Below the pieces are notes generated by a model. It saw nothing but the letters and a program-made list of their open reading frames with translations. It made no database searches and was not told where the DNA came from. Of a stretch of DNA of 64,000 nt, positions 56,008 through 64,000 are shown piece after piece. Every line of letters begins with the position of its first letter. Positions within the stretch are counted from its first letter, which is position 1. Origin of the DNA: Helicobacter magdeburgensis (GTDB lineage: Bacteria; Campylobacterota; Campylobacteria; Campylobacterales; Helicobacteraceae); assembly GCF_000765825.2 (NCBI RefSeq), contig NZ_JRPE02000006.1, positions 1 to 64,000 on the forward strand, in the 5' to 3' direction. A program made the translations under genes and the position numbers.

Positions 56008-57243
56008 TTAAAGTTTATTGTTGGGATCGTGTAGAATCTCATTGCTTAAAAACGCTTCTACAACACCGCAAAGCTCCTGCTGATAGTAAGGGGAAAATGT
56101 ATCGCTACAAATGTATGTTTGATGTGGATTAAACAGCACAAGCTCGGCAATTCTCCCTTCCTGCAATGCTCCTTTGTTTAGTCCTAGAATTTGTGAGGGC
56201 GTGAAGCTTGTGAGTTTTGAGATTATCTCTAATGGAATCTTGTGGCTTTTATGCAAAAATGTATAAAGAAGTGATAGGTAAGATTCAAGGGCGTCTATAC
56301 CAAAACTTGCAAGCTCAAAAACTTGATCTTTTTTAGAGTTATAATCTGCTGACTGCAAAGAACTAAGCAGGTCAATCTCGCCATTTTTAAGCTTTTCTAG
56401 CAATGCTTTTTGTGAGATAGAATCTACAAGCGGAGGGTTAAGCTTGGCAGCGGTGTTGTAGTTTTGACATAGGCTTTCATCAAGCAGGAGATGATGAATT
56501 GAACTTTGGGTAAAAAACTCACAAGCATAGCCCTTGTTTTTGTAAGATTCTAATAATTCAAAACTACGCGGATAAACAAGGGAGTGAAAAATAAGTTTTA
56601 AAGGCATATCTTTTAGCATTTCAGCGATTTTTGGAATCTCTTTGGTTTGGCTATATGTGGGGATTGAAGGGAGTCCTAACTCCGCACTTAAAAACCCTTC
56701 ATTCATCACCCCATAAGCCAAGCTTGAATCTTGAGGGAAGCATACAAGCGGAATGTGAAGCATTTGGGCGTATTGTGCGATACGCATAAAAGTATGTGCG
56801 TTATAATCGCTCTTTGCAAAAATAGCTTTGCCCCCACTTTGATGAAGTGAGCTAATATCGCTAAGTTTATCATTGGGCGTGAGTGGATTAATCGCGGGGA
56901 GCAGGTGGATAGGGGATTTGCTATTTAGGCTTTTTATGAGTTCAATAGAGCCATTCTCGCTGCAAGGGGGATTTGTGTAAGGATTTAACAAAATCGTGCC
57001 AACACCGCCTTTTAGAGCTTTTTGCGCTAGTGAAATAAGGGCTTTGCTTGAAAGAGATAGGGCTTTTGGGGCGATATTTAAATCAATCATCGCAGGAAAT
57101 AGAATCTTACCCTGCATATCAAGCACCTTTTCATTCTCCATAGGACTTAAAGAGCCGATATGTGAAATTAGCCCATTTTGTGTGCGTAAATCCGCCTCTT
57201 TTACTCCCTGATAATCACAAAGTATCGCATTTTTAAACAGCAT
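56008..57243 (-). CDS. Dihydroorotase-like protein lacking metal ligands
   Basis: 411 residues of the amidohydrolase superfamily, dihydroorotase branch. The usual D-x-H-x-H at strand 1 reads IDLNIAPKALS, so both His are missing; ADYNSKKD replaces the late Asp-containing segment and the Cys-rich VHCED-type His is not seen. The TIM barrel layout and C-terminal composite domain (LGLNKGALQEGRIAELVLF) are intact. It is thus probably non-catalytic, a PyrC-prime or PyrX-like partner. The active enzyme should be elsewhere in the genome. Adjacent to ccdA and mscS. Confidence 0.8.
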   Translation of the reverse strand: MLFKNAILCDYQGVKEADLRTQNGLISHIGSLSPMENEKVLDMQGKILFPAMIDLNIAPKALSLSSKALISLAQKALKGGVGTILLNPYTNPPCSENGSIELIKSLNSKSPIHLLPAINPLTPNDKLSDISSLHQSGGKAIFAKSDYNAHTFMRIAQYAQMLHIPLVCFPQDSSLAYGVMNEGFLSAELGLPSIPTYSQTKEIPKIAEMLKDMPLKLIFHSLVYPRSFELLESYKNKGYACEFFTQSSIHHLLLDESLCQNYNTAAKLNPPLVDSISQKALLEKLKNGEIDLLSSLQSADYNSKKDQVFELASFGIDALESYLSLLYTFLHKSHKIPLEIISKLTSFTPSQILGLNKGALQEGRIAELVLFNPHQTYICSDTFSPYYQQELCGVVEAFLSNEILHDPNNKL

Positions 57244-57252
57244 AAAACTCCT

Positions 57253-57960
57253 TTAAGTCAGTAAAAAATCACTCTTTTGAGCCATAATCAAGACACCTAT
57301 AAGAATAAGCAAAATCCCCGAAATCACTTCAATGACTTTAAGAAAGGGTGTGAGCTTTTTAAGCATTTTAAGGGCAGTATTAATAAAAATCGCTACGAGC
57401 AAAAAAGCCAAGCCAAGCCCCAAGCAATAGCATAACATAAGCCAAAATGCACTATTTTGATTAAAAACAGAAAGAGTTAGGATTGAAGCAAGAATGGGAC
57501 CCACACAAGGACTCCAGCCGATACTAAAGCCAACGCCCAGCACAAAGGGGGATAAAAAGCCAAAGGCAGTGTGATTTGGGCTAAAATGAAAGGTTTTGTA
57601 TAAAAAGGCAAATTTAAATTGAAACAAAAAATGAATCCCAAAAAGGATAATCACCCCTCCAGCAATATAACGCATAAGAGATGAGCTAAGGATTGAGCTA
57701 AGGGCAGATTCAGCAAAGAGAGCAAGGGTTATAAAGGTTGCTGAAAAGCCGAATATGAATAAAAGTGAAGTTAGGATTATGCGGGATTTGTGTGTTGTTT
57801 TTTGATGTAGCTCTTCAATGCTTATGCCAGAGATATAAGAGATATAAGGGGGGATAAGCGGCAGCAAACAAGGGCTTAGAAAGGTAAGAATCCCAGCTAA
57901 AAAACTTGCCCCAAAAGGCATAGAATCATAGAGTGTGATAAGGGTGCTTTCTAGATTCAC
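57253..57960 (-). CDS. ccdA: Cytochrome c biogenesis protein CcdA
   Basis: 235-residue membrane protein with six helices. Redox Cys pairs are in FLSPCLLPLIPPYISY and GWSPCVGPILAS, the two CcdA signature helices. It transfers reducing equivalents across the inner membrane for cytochrome c maturation and periplasmic thiol reduction. RBS GGATAGAAGTG region. Followed by the pyrC-like gene 9 bases later. Confidence 0.92.
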   Translation of the reverse strand: MNLESTLITLYDSMPFGASFLAGILTFLSPCLLPLIPPYISYISGISIEELHQKTTHKSRIILTSLLFIFGFSATFITLALFAESALSSILSSSLMRYIAGGVIILFGIHFLFQFKFAFLYKTFHFSPNHTAFGFLSPFVLGVGFSIGWSPCVGPILASILTLSVFNQNSAFWLMLCYCLGLGLAFLLVAIFINTALKMLKKLTPFLKVIEVISGILLILIGVLIMAQKSDFLLT

Positions 57961-58072
57961 TTCTATCCTTTATTTGATTGTGCTAAAAAATATTTAGAGT
58001 TTTATAAAAGCGTTGGCATTATAGCTAAGGCTTATAATATTTTTGTAAATTTATCCCAAAAAGCACAATTTT

Positions 58073-58081
58073 TGCTATAAT
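58073..58081 (+). promoter_or_regulatory. Candidate extended -10 promoter of the DEAD-box helicase
   Basis: TGCTATAAT, 68 bases upstream of the helicase ATG. Leader of about 60 bases, AT-rich, typical for cold-responsive helicase genes but no element is identified. Confidence 0.6.
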
Positions 58082-58148
58082 CGCGTTTTTTAAATTGCTT
58101 CAAATTTATGAAAATAACAATATCAAATTCATTACATAAAGGCAACTA

Positions 58149-59708
58149 ATGACACAAGATTCACAAACTTCTTTAGATTCACAAACACCCACACAAGAAT
58201 CTCCAGCCCAAAACGAGCAGAGCTTTGAAAACTTTGGCTTAAAAGATTTTGTATTAAAGGGCATTAAAGAAGCGGGATTTAGCTCTCCTAGCCCCGTTCA
58301 AGCTCAAAGTATCCCTATTGTTTTACAAGGCAAAGACTTAATCGCTCAAGCTCAAACAGGCACGGGCAAAACGGCTGCCTTTAGTATTCCTATTTTAAAC
58401 GCCCTTAGCCGCAATAAGGAGATTGAAGCTCTTGTGATTACACCCACAAGGGAACTTGCTATGCAGATTAGCGAAGAGGTGCTAAAGCTTGGGCGATTTG
58501 GGCGTATTAAAACCATTTGTATGTATGGAGGGCAGAGTATCAAGCGGCAGTGCGATTTGCTAGAGAAAAAGCCAAAGGTGATGATAGCCACACCGGGCAG
58601 ATTGCTTGATCACTTGCAAAATGGCAGGATAGAGAATTTTGCTCCAAAGGTAGTGGTGCTTGATGAATCTGATGAAATGCTTGATATGGGCTTTTTAGAC
58701 GATATTGAAGAGATTTTTAAGTTTTTGCCAAATACGCACCAAACCTTGCTCTTTTCCGCCACAATGCCAGAGCCTATCAAGAATCTAGCCTTGAAGATTC
58801 TAGATAAGCCAAAGTTTGTAAAAATCACTCCCACAGATATTACAAATAAAGATATAGAGCAACAATACTATATCATTAATGAAGGGGAGCGAGATGAAGC
58901 GATTGTGCGGCTACTTGAGACGCAAAATCCCACAAAAAGCATTATTTTCACACGCACAAAAAAAGAAGCCGATGCGTTGGCTACAAGGCTTGTTGCAAAG
59001 GGATTCAAGGCTATGGCACTGCACGGCGATATGGAGCAGTGGGATAGACGCACAGCTATTAAGGCGTTTAAGGAAAATGAGATTGAACTGCTTGTGGCAA
59101 CTGATGTCGCTTCGCGTGGGCTTGATATTAGCGATGTGAGTCACGTGTTTAACTACCACATACCGCTAAATCCTGAAAGCTATGTGCATCGCATAGGACG
59201 CACAGGCAGGGCAGGGAAAAAGGGTGTGGCTATCACCCTTGCTACACCGCTTGAATACAAGGATTTAAGCAAGATTAAGCAGATTACAAAAGCAAAGCTC
59301 ACATTGTGTGAGATTACGCAGGAATACAGCGATGATGCGTTTTCACAAGAGATTTCCCAAGCTAAGGTTAATGACAAATCTGTGGCGATTTATGAAAAGC
59401 TTAAAGATAAGATTGATACAACGCAGCTTTGCCTTAAACTCATTGCCCTGCATTTGGAAAAAAGTAAGCAAAATAAGATTGGGCTAAGTAAAGAGCAAAT
59501 CGCCCAGCTTGAATCTGAATCCGAATCTAAAGAGCAAAAACACAATAAAAAATCTAGCAAATTTTCACGCAATGCAAAGTCTAAGCCACAATCTCAAAGA
59601 AACAATAGTAGGGGTAATGGTAGAGATATGGGCGGAAACAAAAGAGGCAGAAAGCGTTATGATGATGTGGATAAAAGTCAGCCATACACAGGAAGCATTT
59701 GGGGGTAG
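58149..59708 (+). CDS. DEAD-box ATP-dependent RNA helicase
   Basis: 519 residues. N-terminal low-complexity Ser/Gln, Q motif (FENFGLKDFVLKGIKEAGF), motif I AQTGTGKTAAF (about 69-79), Ia TPTRELA, II DESD, III SAT, IV IIFTRTKKEADALA, V ATDVASRGLDI, VI HRIGRTGRAGK. The variant DESD replaces the DEAD tetrad. The C-terminus is a basic RS/RG-like tail (KSKPQSQRNNSRGNGRDM). Probably an RNA degradosome or ribosome-assembly helicase; likely the only DEAD-box protein of the genus in this area. Overlaps the next gene by a few bases. Confidence 0.94.
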   Translation: MTQDSQTSLDSQTPTQESPAQNEQSFENFGLKDFVLKGIKEAGFSSPSPVQAQSIPIVLQGKDLIAQAQTGTGKTAAFSIPILNALSRNKEIEALVITPTRELAMQISEEVLKLGRFGRIKTICMYGGQSIKRQCDLLEKKPKVMIATPGRLLDHLQNGRIENFAPKVVVLDESDEMLDMGFLDDIEEIFKFLPNTHQTLLFSATMPEPIKNLALKILDKPKFVKITPTDITNKDIEQQYYIINEGERDEAIVRLLETQNPTKSIIFTRTKKEADALATRLVAKGFKAMALHGDMEQWDRRTAIKAFKENEIELLVATDVASRGLDISDVSHVFNYHIPLNPESYVHRIGRTGRAGKKGVAITLATPLEYKDLSKIKQITKAKLTLCEITQEYSDDAFSQEISQAKVNDKSVAIYEKLKDKIDTTQLCLKLIALHLEKSKQNKIGLSKEQIAQLESESESKEQKHNKKSSKFSRNAKSKPQSQRNNSRGNGRDMGGNKRGRKRYDDVDKSQPYTGSIWG

Positions 59709-60301
59709 TGGCTGTGGGAGGCATACTTAAAAGATTCTTGCTTTCACTTTTTGTGTTTGGTGTGGGGCAGAATCTTTTGGCTTTGGATTTTTCACCCGCA
59801 CCCATTTATGAGAATAACTCTACTTTTGGCAGTGTAAGTATTGGCGGTGTGGCGTATAATGTCAAAAGTAAGCAGGATTATGATAATACACGCGGAGCGG
59901 TGCTTTTTGGGCTAAAGCGTGGATTTTTGCTTGGGGATTCTAAACAGGTGCTTTTAAACGCGTGGCTTGAGGGGAGTGCTGGGGCTGAAAACAAAAATGG
60001 CTTGTATAGTGGCTCTGTGGGCGGACAGATTGGCTATCGTTTGTTTAATGGGCGAGTGATTGTGTTGCTTGGTGGGGGATTTGAGATGAGTAATCTTGCT
60101 ATGCCACATATTCCAAAAGAGCAATATAACATTTATGGTGGATTAGCAAGGGCAGAGCTTTTTATAGATATTGCACAAGGTTATGGGCTAAGTGTGGGCT
60201 ATACGCGTGGCTTTAACGAAAAAAGCAAAAAGATTAAAGGTGAATCTTTTGATACGCAAGGCATTATGCTAAGTGTGAGTTTTTATGATTTTAGTATTTA
60301 G
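59708..60301 (+). CDS. Small outer-membrane beta-barrel protein
   Basis: 197 residues from GTG 59708; the overlapping TTG start at 59699 is unlikely. A signal peptide (KRFLLSLFVFGVGQNLLA) leads to a mature start near LDFSPAPIYENN. The region has strands alternating with Gly-rich turns (FGSVSIGGVAYNV), ending in a hydrophobic residue (FYDFSI), as in small eight-strand barrels. It follows the helicase with the GTG overlapping the TAG. Function not recognised. Confidence 0.68.
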   Translation: MAVGGILKRFLLSLFVFGVGQNLLALDFSPAPIYENNSTFGSVSIGGVAYNVKSKQDYDNTRGAVLFGLKRGFLLGDSKQVLLNAWLEGSAGAENKNGLYSGSVGGQIGYRLFNGRVIVLLGGGFEMSNLAMPHIPKEQYNIYGGLARAELFIDIAQGYGLSVGYTRGFNEKSKKIKGESFDTQGIMLSVSFYDFSI

Positions 60302-60812
60302 GGCTAGATTCAAGCTCTAAAAGTTTAGCTTTTATGCCCCTTGCATTTTTGAATATATCTAAGGCATATCCGCCAATGTCCCCATTTTCACGCACTACAC
60401 GATGACAAGGGATAAGTATCATTAATGGATTTGCATTGTTTGCGTTGCCAACAGCCCGTGAAGCATTAGGATTATGAATAGCTCTAGCAATGTCTTTATA
60501 GCTTCGTTTCTCCCCATAGGGAATCTGCCTTAAAGCTTCCCATACACGCATTTGAAACGCACTTCCCTGTGGCAAAAGGGGCAAATCAAAATAGAGAAGT
60601 TTTTTATCAAAATAGGCTTGAATCTGCAAGGCACATTCATCGCTTAAGGGCGTTTTGTGGGATTTATTTAAAAGTTTTTTGTCCCAAGTGATGTGTGTGA
60701 TATGTGTGGCGTTTGTGTAGATTCCTAGAGTTATGGGCGTATTATCCCATAACAATGTGTAAATGCCACCATAGATATGATGGAGATGTTGGATATGTTG
60801 GGGATTTGGCAT
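60291..60812 (-). CDS. ogt: Methylated-DNA--[protein]-cysteine S-methyltransferase
   Basis: Suicide repair enzyme that removes methyl from O6-methylguanine; 173 residues. The active-site Cys lies in IPCHRVVREN near residue 135, after the helix-turn-helix RVWEALRQIPYGEKRSYKDIA. GGYALDIFKNARGIKAKLLELE follows. The ATG overlaps the DUF3943 stop (TAATG). Confidence 0.94.
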   Translation of the reverse strand: MPNPQHIQHLHHIYGGIYTLLWDNTPITLGIYTNATHITHITWDKKLLNKSHKTPLSDECALQIQAYFDKKLLYFDLPLLPQGSAFQMRVWEALRQIPYGEKRSYKDIARAIHNPNASRAVGNANNANPLMILIPCHRVVRENGDIGGYALDIFKNARGIKAKLLELESSPKY

Positions 60813-61585
60813 TAGAAATATTTCACCACAACAAGCCTAGCTCCAGAGCCACTTTTGCCACTTGTGGGCGTGATAAAGCTTTGCATATCATTTTTATTTT
60901 TCACACCAAAGGCATTTGCAAAGCCCAAATCCTGCAAAATAAAACCCACAGGATCCATAAGAAGTAATGCAGTTTTGCCAAGGAATCTTGAACCAAGCAA
61001 AGTATTGTGATTTTTGTGAATCTTCATACTTGCTTGATAAAACAGCTCTCCTAGAATTGAGCCAACCGCAGGGGTGATGACAAGATCTTGCCAAGAGGGC
61101 GTTTCGGCAAAGGCTTCCACACCATATTCCCAAAAGAGTGCAGAAGCAAGAGTGCTATACAGGGCAGATTCAGCCCAGCTATATCCTGCTACACGCGGCT
61201 GCATATAATACACCGCACCCCAATATGGGTGAGTAATCCAATTTAAAAACCAATCATCACCATCTATCACAGGACCGCGTGAAGTTTTCCTAGCCCAATT
61301 ATCGCCAAGATTATAAATCTCTTTTTTATCCCAGTTTGTTACACTCTCGGGCATAAGATACAGCACACCAGCTCCTACAAGTGTTCCGCCTAGCACAAGT
61401 CCAGAGCCAACGCTAAGATAGCCTAGCCTACTTGTAGGCTCATAGATGTAAGGATTCTCATAGTTCGTTAGATTCTTAGAATCTTGCTCTAAGGGTTGTA
61501 ATGAGCTGTAATCAAAATGTTCTGCACAAAGGAATATGGGATAGGCAAAGAAAAAGCAAAATCGCATTATAAATTGTCTTAACAT
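60812..61585 (-). CDS. DUF3943-family membrane protein
   Basis: 257 residues from ATG 61585; the longer frame upstream is unlikely. A signal-like N-terminus (MLRQFIMRFCFFFAYPIFLCAE), then a conserved block YWGAVYYMQPRVAGYSWAES and EYGVEAFAETPSWQDLVITP, which mark DUF3943. Probably in the outer membrane or periplasm. No function is established. Ends with YF. It is coupled to ogt. Confidence 0.75.
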   Translation of the reverse strand: MLRQFIMRFCFFFAYPIFLCAEHFDYSSLQPLEQDSKNLTNYENPYIYEPTSRLGYLSVGSGLVLGGTLVGAGVLYLMPESVTNWDKKEIYNLGDNWARKTSRGPVIDGDDWFLNWITHPYWGAVYYMQPRVAGYSWAESALYSTLASALFWEYGVEAFAETPSWQDLVITPAVGSILGELFYQASMKIHKNHNTLLGSRFLGKTALLLMDPVGFILQDLGFANAFGVKNKNDMQSFITPTSGKSGSGARLVVVKYF

Positions 61586-61689
61586 TGTTGCACCATAGGT
61601 TTTAGATTCACAATTTCTAGTATTTATAAATAAGCGGAATAAAAGAGAAACTGCCCCGGTATGATAGCACACAGGGGCAAATAGAAGTG

Positions 61690-61923
61690 TTATTTACCAG
61701 CAACTTGTGCTTTGTTTGGATTGTCTGCAGCCTGAGCTATCATACAGCTTTCAAGCGTTTTGGCATCAGTGGCATTATCCACTTTTTTTAGCCAACGATT
61801 GATTTGAGCCATTGTCTTAGATGATGGATCAGGAGCGTTGTATTGCTTCATAAGTGAAGCACAATCTGCTAACATAAAGCTAGGAAGCCCAGCGATAAGG
61901 GCGATTGCAATATATTTTTTCAT
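61690..61923 (-). CDS. Small periplasmic protein of unknown function
   Basis: 77 residues. Signal peptide MKKYIAIALIAGLPSFMLADCA; the mature part is about 57 residues with two Cys (CASLMKQYNAP and ESCMIAQAA), which may form a disulfide. RBS AAGGAG. It lies between the porin and the DUF3943 gene. No family is recognised. Confidence 0.65.
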   Translation of the reverse strand: MKKYIAIALIAGLPSFMLADCASLMKQYNAPDPSSKTMAQINRWLKKVDNATDAKTLESCMIAQAADNPNKAQVAGK

Positions 61924-61937
61924 TTCTTACTCCTTTC

Positions 61938-63307
61938 TTAGAATCTCAAAAGATACGCAAGAGCGATGTTTTGATTTGTAGTATTTGCTTTTGCCGTAGG
62001 TAAAGGCATAATGGCTGTGTCATAATCAAGATGTTGTCTTGTGTAGCTTAGGCGGAAAAACTGATTCAAATCAAGCTGCCAAATCGCATAGACATCGTGC
62101 ATATCACCGCGTGTATTGCGGAAGTTGAATGGATCATTAATGCTTACACGAGAGAAGGCATACCAATATTGACTGCCTTTGAAGTATTCATAGCCGATTT
62201 TGAAAGTCGATCCAATATCATAACGCAATCCAGCGTGAACCGCCCACGCATTTTCGTTAGCAAATTTAGCATAAGGCAACGCAGCGGCAGCTTGTGGGGT
62301 GAGCTGTCCTCCACTTTGTTGTGCTAATGTTGCCGCAGCGGCATTTGATACTTTTCCATCGCTACCTATATAATAGCTTGCTGATACAAACCAGTTAAGC
62401 CCTGTGCCAAGCATTTTGTCATTTTCAATATGGAGATTCACATATTGCATATCACCGATATTTTGAGCGGGAAGTGCTGTTTGCCCTGTGCTCATATAAG
62501 GTGTAGCGTAGTTTTGGAGATTAATATAAGTGAGCATTAAGAGATTTTGCCCAAAGCTTTTTGGCGCAAAAGGTGTCTCAAACGCACCAAAGAAAAGATT
62601 TGCATCACTTGCACCTTTATTACCCCAGATATTTCCACCAGCAGAAGAAGTATTTGGATTTAATGACTGATAGATTTTAGAGTATCCAGCTCTTAGGGCT
62701 GCGTTTGTATAAGGTTTGAGTGTTAGCACAGCACCATCGCCAAGTGCATTTACCGCAAGGGCAGGGTATGTGCTCATACGAGCCGAGCTATTGCGGAGAT
62801 TTGATCCGGGACCATCAGTGCCGGGCAAACGACCGATAGTAAGGGCGGCGTATTTCCCCATATAGATATCTACATACGCTCTTTCCACATAGATAGCACT
62901 TCCTCCGGCTATACCGCGTCCTGCATCTAGCGAACCGATCGTCCCAACTGCAGGATAACCCAAATCAATATCACCAAATGCTTTTGTCATAGAAAGACGC
63001 CCTGTGAATTTTGTATATTTATTCACATCGGCATTCATATTAAGGTAAAGTCCCATAGCCCAGCGGTTTTTGTAATTTTCCGTTGTGCCTGTTGTGTGAT
63101 TTTTTGATTGAATGTTGTTTAACGCTGTGGTAAATTCAAGTCCGAATTTCACTTTATTAAGTGTGGCGGCAAGCTCATTTGCATCAACGCGATCATTGAG
63201 TTCATCAATGTCTTTTTGAAGAGAATCTAATGTCGCAGCCAAAGCAGAAGAAGATAGCAGAAGCAGCCCCCCCCCCCAAGTGTAGCGATAAGTTTATGTT
63301 TCAACAT
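61938..63307 (-). CDS. Outer membrane porin (DUF3373-like), phase-variable in the signal peptide, OFF as assembled
   Basis: From ATG 63307 (RBS AAGGAG) the sequence reads MLKHKLIATLGGG and meets G11 at 63267-63277. With G12 or G9 the frame continues LLLLSSSALA, a perfect signal peptide, into the mature protein ATLDSLQKDIDELNDRVDAN. At G11 the frame runs CFCYLLLL and stops after about 10 codons. The mature protein (about 434 residues from 63242) has a short N-terminal coiled coil, then a barrel with aromatic and Gly-rich strands and a terminal Phe (YLLRF). It resembles a porin of the Campylobacterota DUF3373 type. Phase switching would turn surface exposure on and off. Confidence 0.85.
63267..63277 (-). 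repeat. Poly-G tract (G11) in the porin signal peptide
   Basis: C11 on plus, between the codons for ATL and LLL of the signal peptide. G9 and G12 are in frame, G10 and G11 are not. Confidence 0.9.
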
Positions 63308-63512
63308 AAAAACTCCTTATTTGTGAAAATTAAAGGCGGGATTTTCTTATCTTTTTGCTGAAAAATTGCTAAAAAGTAAAAATAAAGTTAATAAAATGTA
63401 AATTTTATGTCTATATATTACAAACATAATCAAATATTTTTCATATTTGTTTTGTGTTTTATCTCCAATGAAAGCTTGGGCTAAAAATATATACTCTTAA
63501 GATTTCACAAGT

Positions 63513-63518
63513 TATAAT
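63513..63518 (+). promoter_or_regulatory. Candidate -10 promoter of adk
   Basis: TATAAT in the run CAAGTTATAATTTTGG, 44 bases before the adk ATG at 63562 (RBS AAGGAGAG). The 254-bp gap between the porin gene and adk is very AT-rich and otherwise unremarkable. Confidence 0.5.
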
Positions 63519-63561
63519 TTTGGCTTTGTTGAAAATCATAAAACAATGTAAAGGAGAGTTT

Positions 63562-64000
63562 ATGAAAAAGTTGTTTTTAATCATTGGAGCACCGGGCAGT
63601 GGGAAAACCACAGACGCACAACTTATCGCAAAGAATAATGCGGATTCTATCGTGCATTATTCCACGGGTGATTTGCTAAGAGAAGAGGTCGCAAGTGGCA
63701 GTGAGCAAGGGAAAATCATAGATGGCTTTATCAGTAAAGGGAATCTTGTGCCGCTTGATATTGTGGTAAGCACGATTGTAAAGGCTATGGCAAACGCCCC
63801 AAAAGATGTGATTATCATTGATGGGTATCCGCGAAGTGTGGAGCAAATGGAAGCCCTTGATGAAAAACTTAAGGCTCAAAGTGAAGTTAAGCTTATAAGC
63901 GTGATAGAAGTTGAAGTGAGTGAATCTGTGGCACGAGATAGAGTTTTAGGACGAGCTAGGGGGGCTGATGATAATGCAGAAGTATTTAATAATCGTATGC
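63562..64000 (+). CDS. adk: Adenylate kinase (3' end outside window)
   Basis: AMP + ATP to 2 ADP; 146 codons visible. P-loop [16 protein letters not shown] near 9-24, AMP-binding [39 protein letters not shown] (the DGYPR lid-adjacent motif) and [15 protein letters not shown] near the LID. RBS AAGGAG precedes the ATG. The window ends inside the LID region, which here looks like the short form. Confidence 0.95.
   Translation, partial: MKKLFLIIGAPGSGKTTDAQLIAKNNADSIVHYSTGDLLREEVASGSEQGKIIDGFISKGNLVPLDIVVSTIVKAMANAPKDVIIIDGYPRSVEQMEALDEKLKAQSEVKLISVIEVEVSESVARDRVLGRARGADDNAEVFNNRM

Noticed and set aside
59699-59707. TTG start of the small outer-membrane protein
   Set aside because: It overlaps the helicase end further and precedes the signal peptide by unneeded residues; GTG 59708 gives a better signal peptide.
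1-64000. CRISPR arrays, insertion sequences, prophage
   Set aside because: No regularly spaced repeats, no transposase or phage structural genes were seen on either strand.

Overview
The window looks like chromosome of an enterohepatic Helicobacter. It is AT-rich. It carries Campylobacterota-type families (HQWRQP histidine kinase, DUF3373 and Hof-like porins, futalosine-pathway deaminase, AddB nuclease, ATP-binding Rho), many AAGGA ribosome binding sites, promoters of the form TGCTAYAAT, and long poly-G tracts inside genes. The gene order ccdA - pyrC-like - mscS - futalosine deaminase also fits Helicobacter. Species cannot be fixed from the sequence alone.

Layout. 1-4 kb (minus): a chemoreceptor cut by the window edge, preceded by a broken chimera of a chemoreceptor Cache sensor and a DcuA/B dicarboxylate transporter. 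4-6 kb: htpG. 6.4-11.2 kb (plus): patatin phospholipase plus a radical SAM/SPASM enzyme, then two tandem porins. 11.3-18 kb (plus): rpmE, rsmI, a SpoU methyltransferase, a RodZ-like membrane protein, a secreted protein, an aminotransferase, hom, yraN. 18-20.7 kb: feoB with a strong promoter, then tRNA-Pro, tRNA-His and tRNA-Arg behind a consensus promoter. 20.8-26.7 kb (minus): a compact six-gene surface-glycan operon (SDR, two GT42/DUF115-like proteins, FkbM methyltransferase, Kps-like protein, GT2) with three poly-G tracts. 26.8-29.2 kb (minus): MATE exporter, methyltransferase, HIT protein. 29.4-37.2 kb (plus): pheS-pheT, transketolase, addB. 37.1-38.8 kb (minus): a radical SAM/SPASM - SGNH hydrolase pair, each interrupted by a poly-G tract. 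38.8-47 kb (minus): murI, rho, a response regulator and histidine kinase, a coiled-coil protein, uvrC, a DUF721 protein. 47-48.7 kb (plus): small lipoprotein and nadB. 48.7-58 kb (minus): zinc ABC transporter (znuBCA), NlpC/P60 peptidase, ArsC-like protein, tyrosine phosphatase, futalosine deaminase, MscS channel, catalytically altered dihydroorotase, ccdA. 58-60.3 kb (plus): DEAD-box helicase and a small outer-membrane protein. 60.3-63.3 kb (minus): ogt, a DUF3943 protein, a small periplasmic protein and a porin whose signal peptide holds a poly-G tract. 63.6 kb to the end: start of adk.

The unifying theme is contingency (phase-variable) DNA. There are seven G10-G11 tracts, all read as G on the minus strand and all in minus-strand genes: the transporter chimera, three genes of the glycan operon, both genes of the radical SAM/SGNH operon, and a porin. 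By hand translation, each tract that decides full-length expression is in an OFF length here: FkbM needs G11 or G8, SGNH G11 or G8, radical SAM G10, porin G12 or G9, and the chimera G9 plus loss of one copy of an 8-bp tandem duplication. The most unusual items are the radical SAM/SGNH contingency operon, the Cache-Dcu chimera, the tracts at the extreme 3' ends of two GT42/DUF115-like genes where they reset the stop codon relative to the next start, and a Ser/Ala-rich extension of ZnuC that encodes an imperfect inverted repeat. Homopolymer lengths in an assembly can be wrong by one base, so the ON/OFF calls depend on that.
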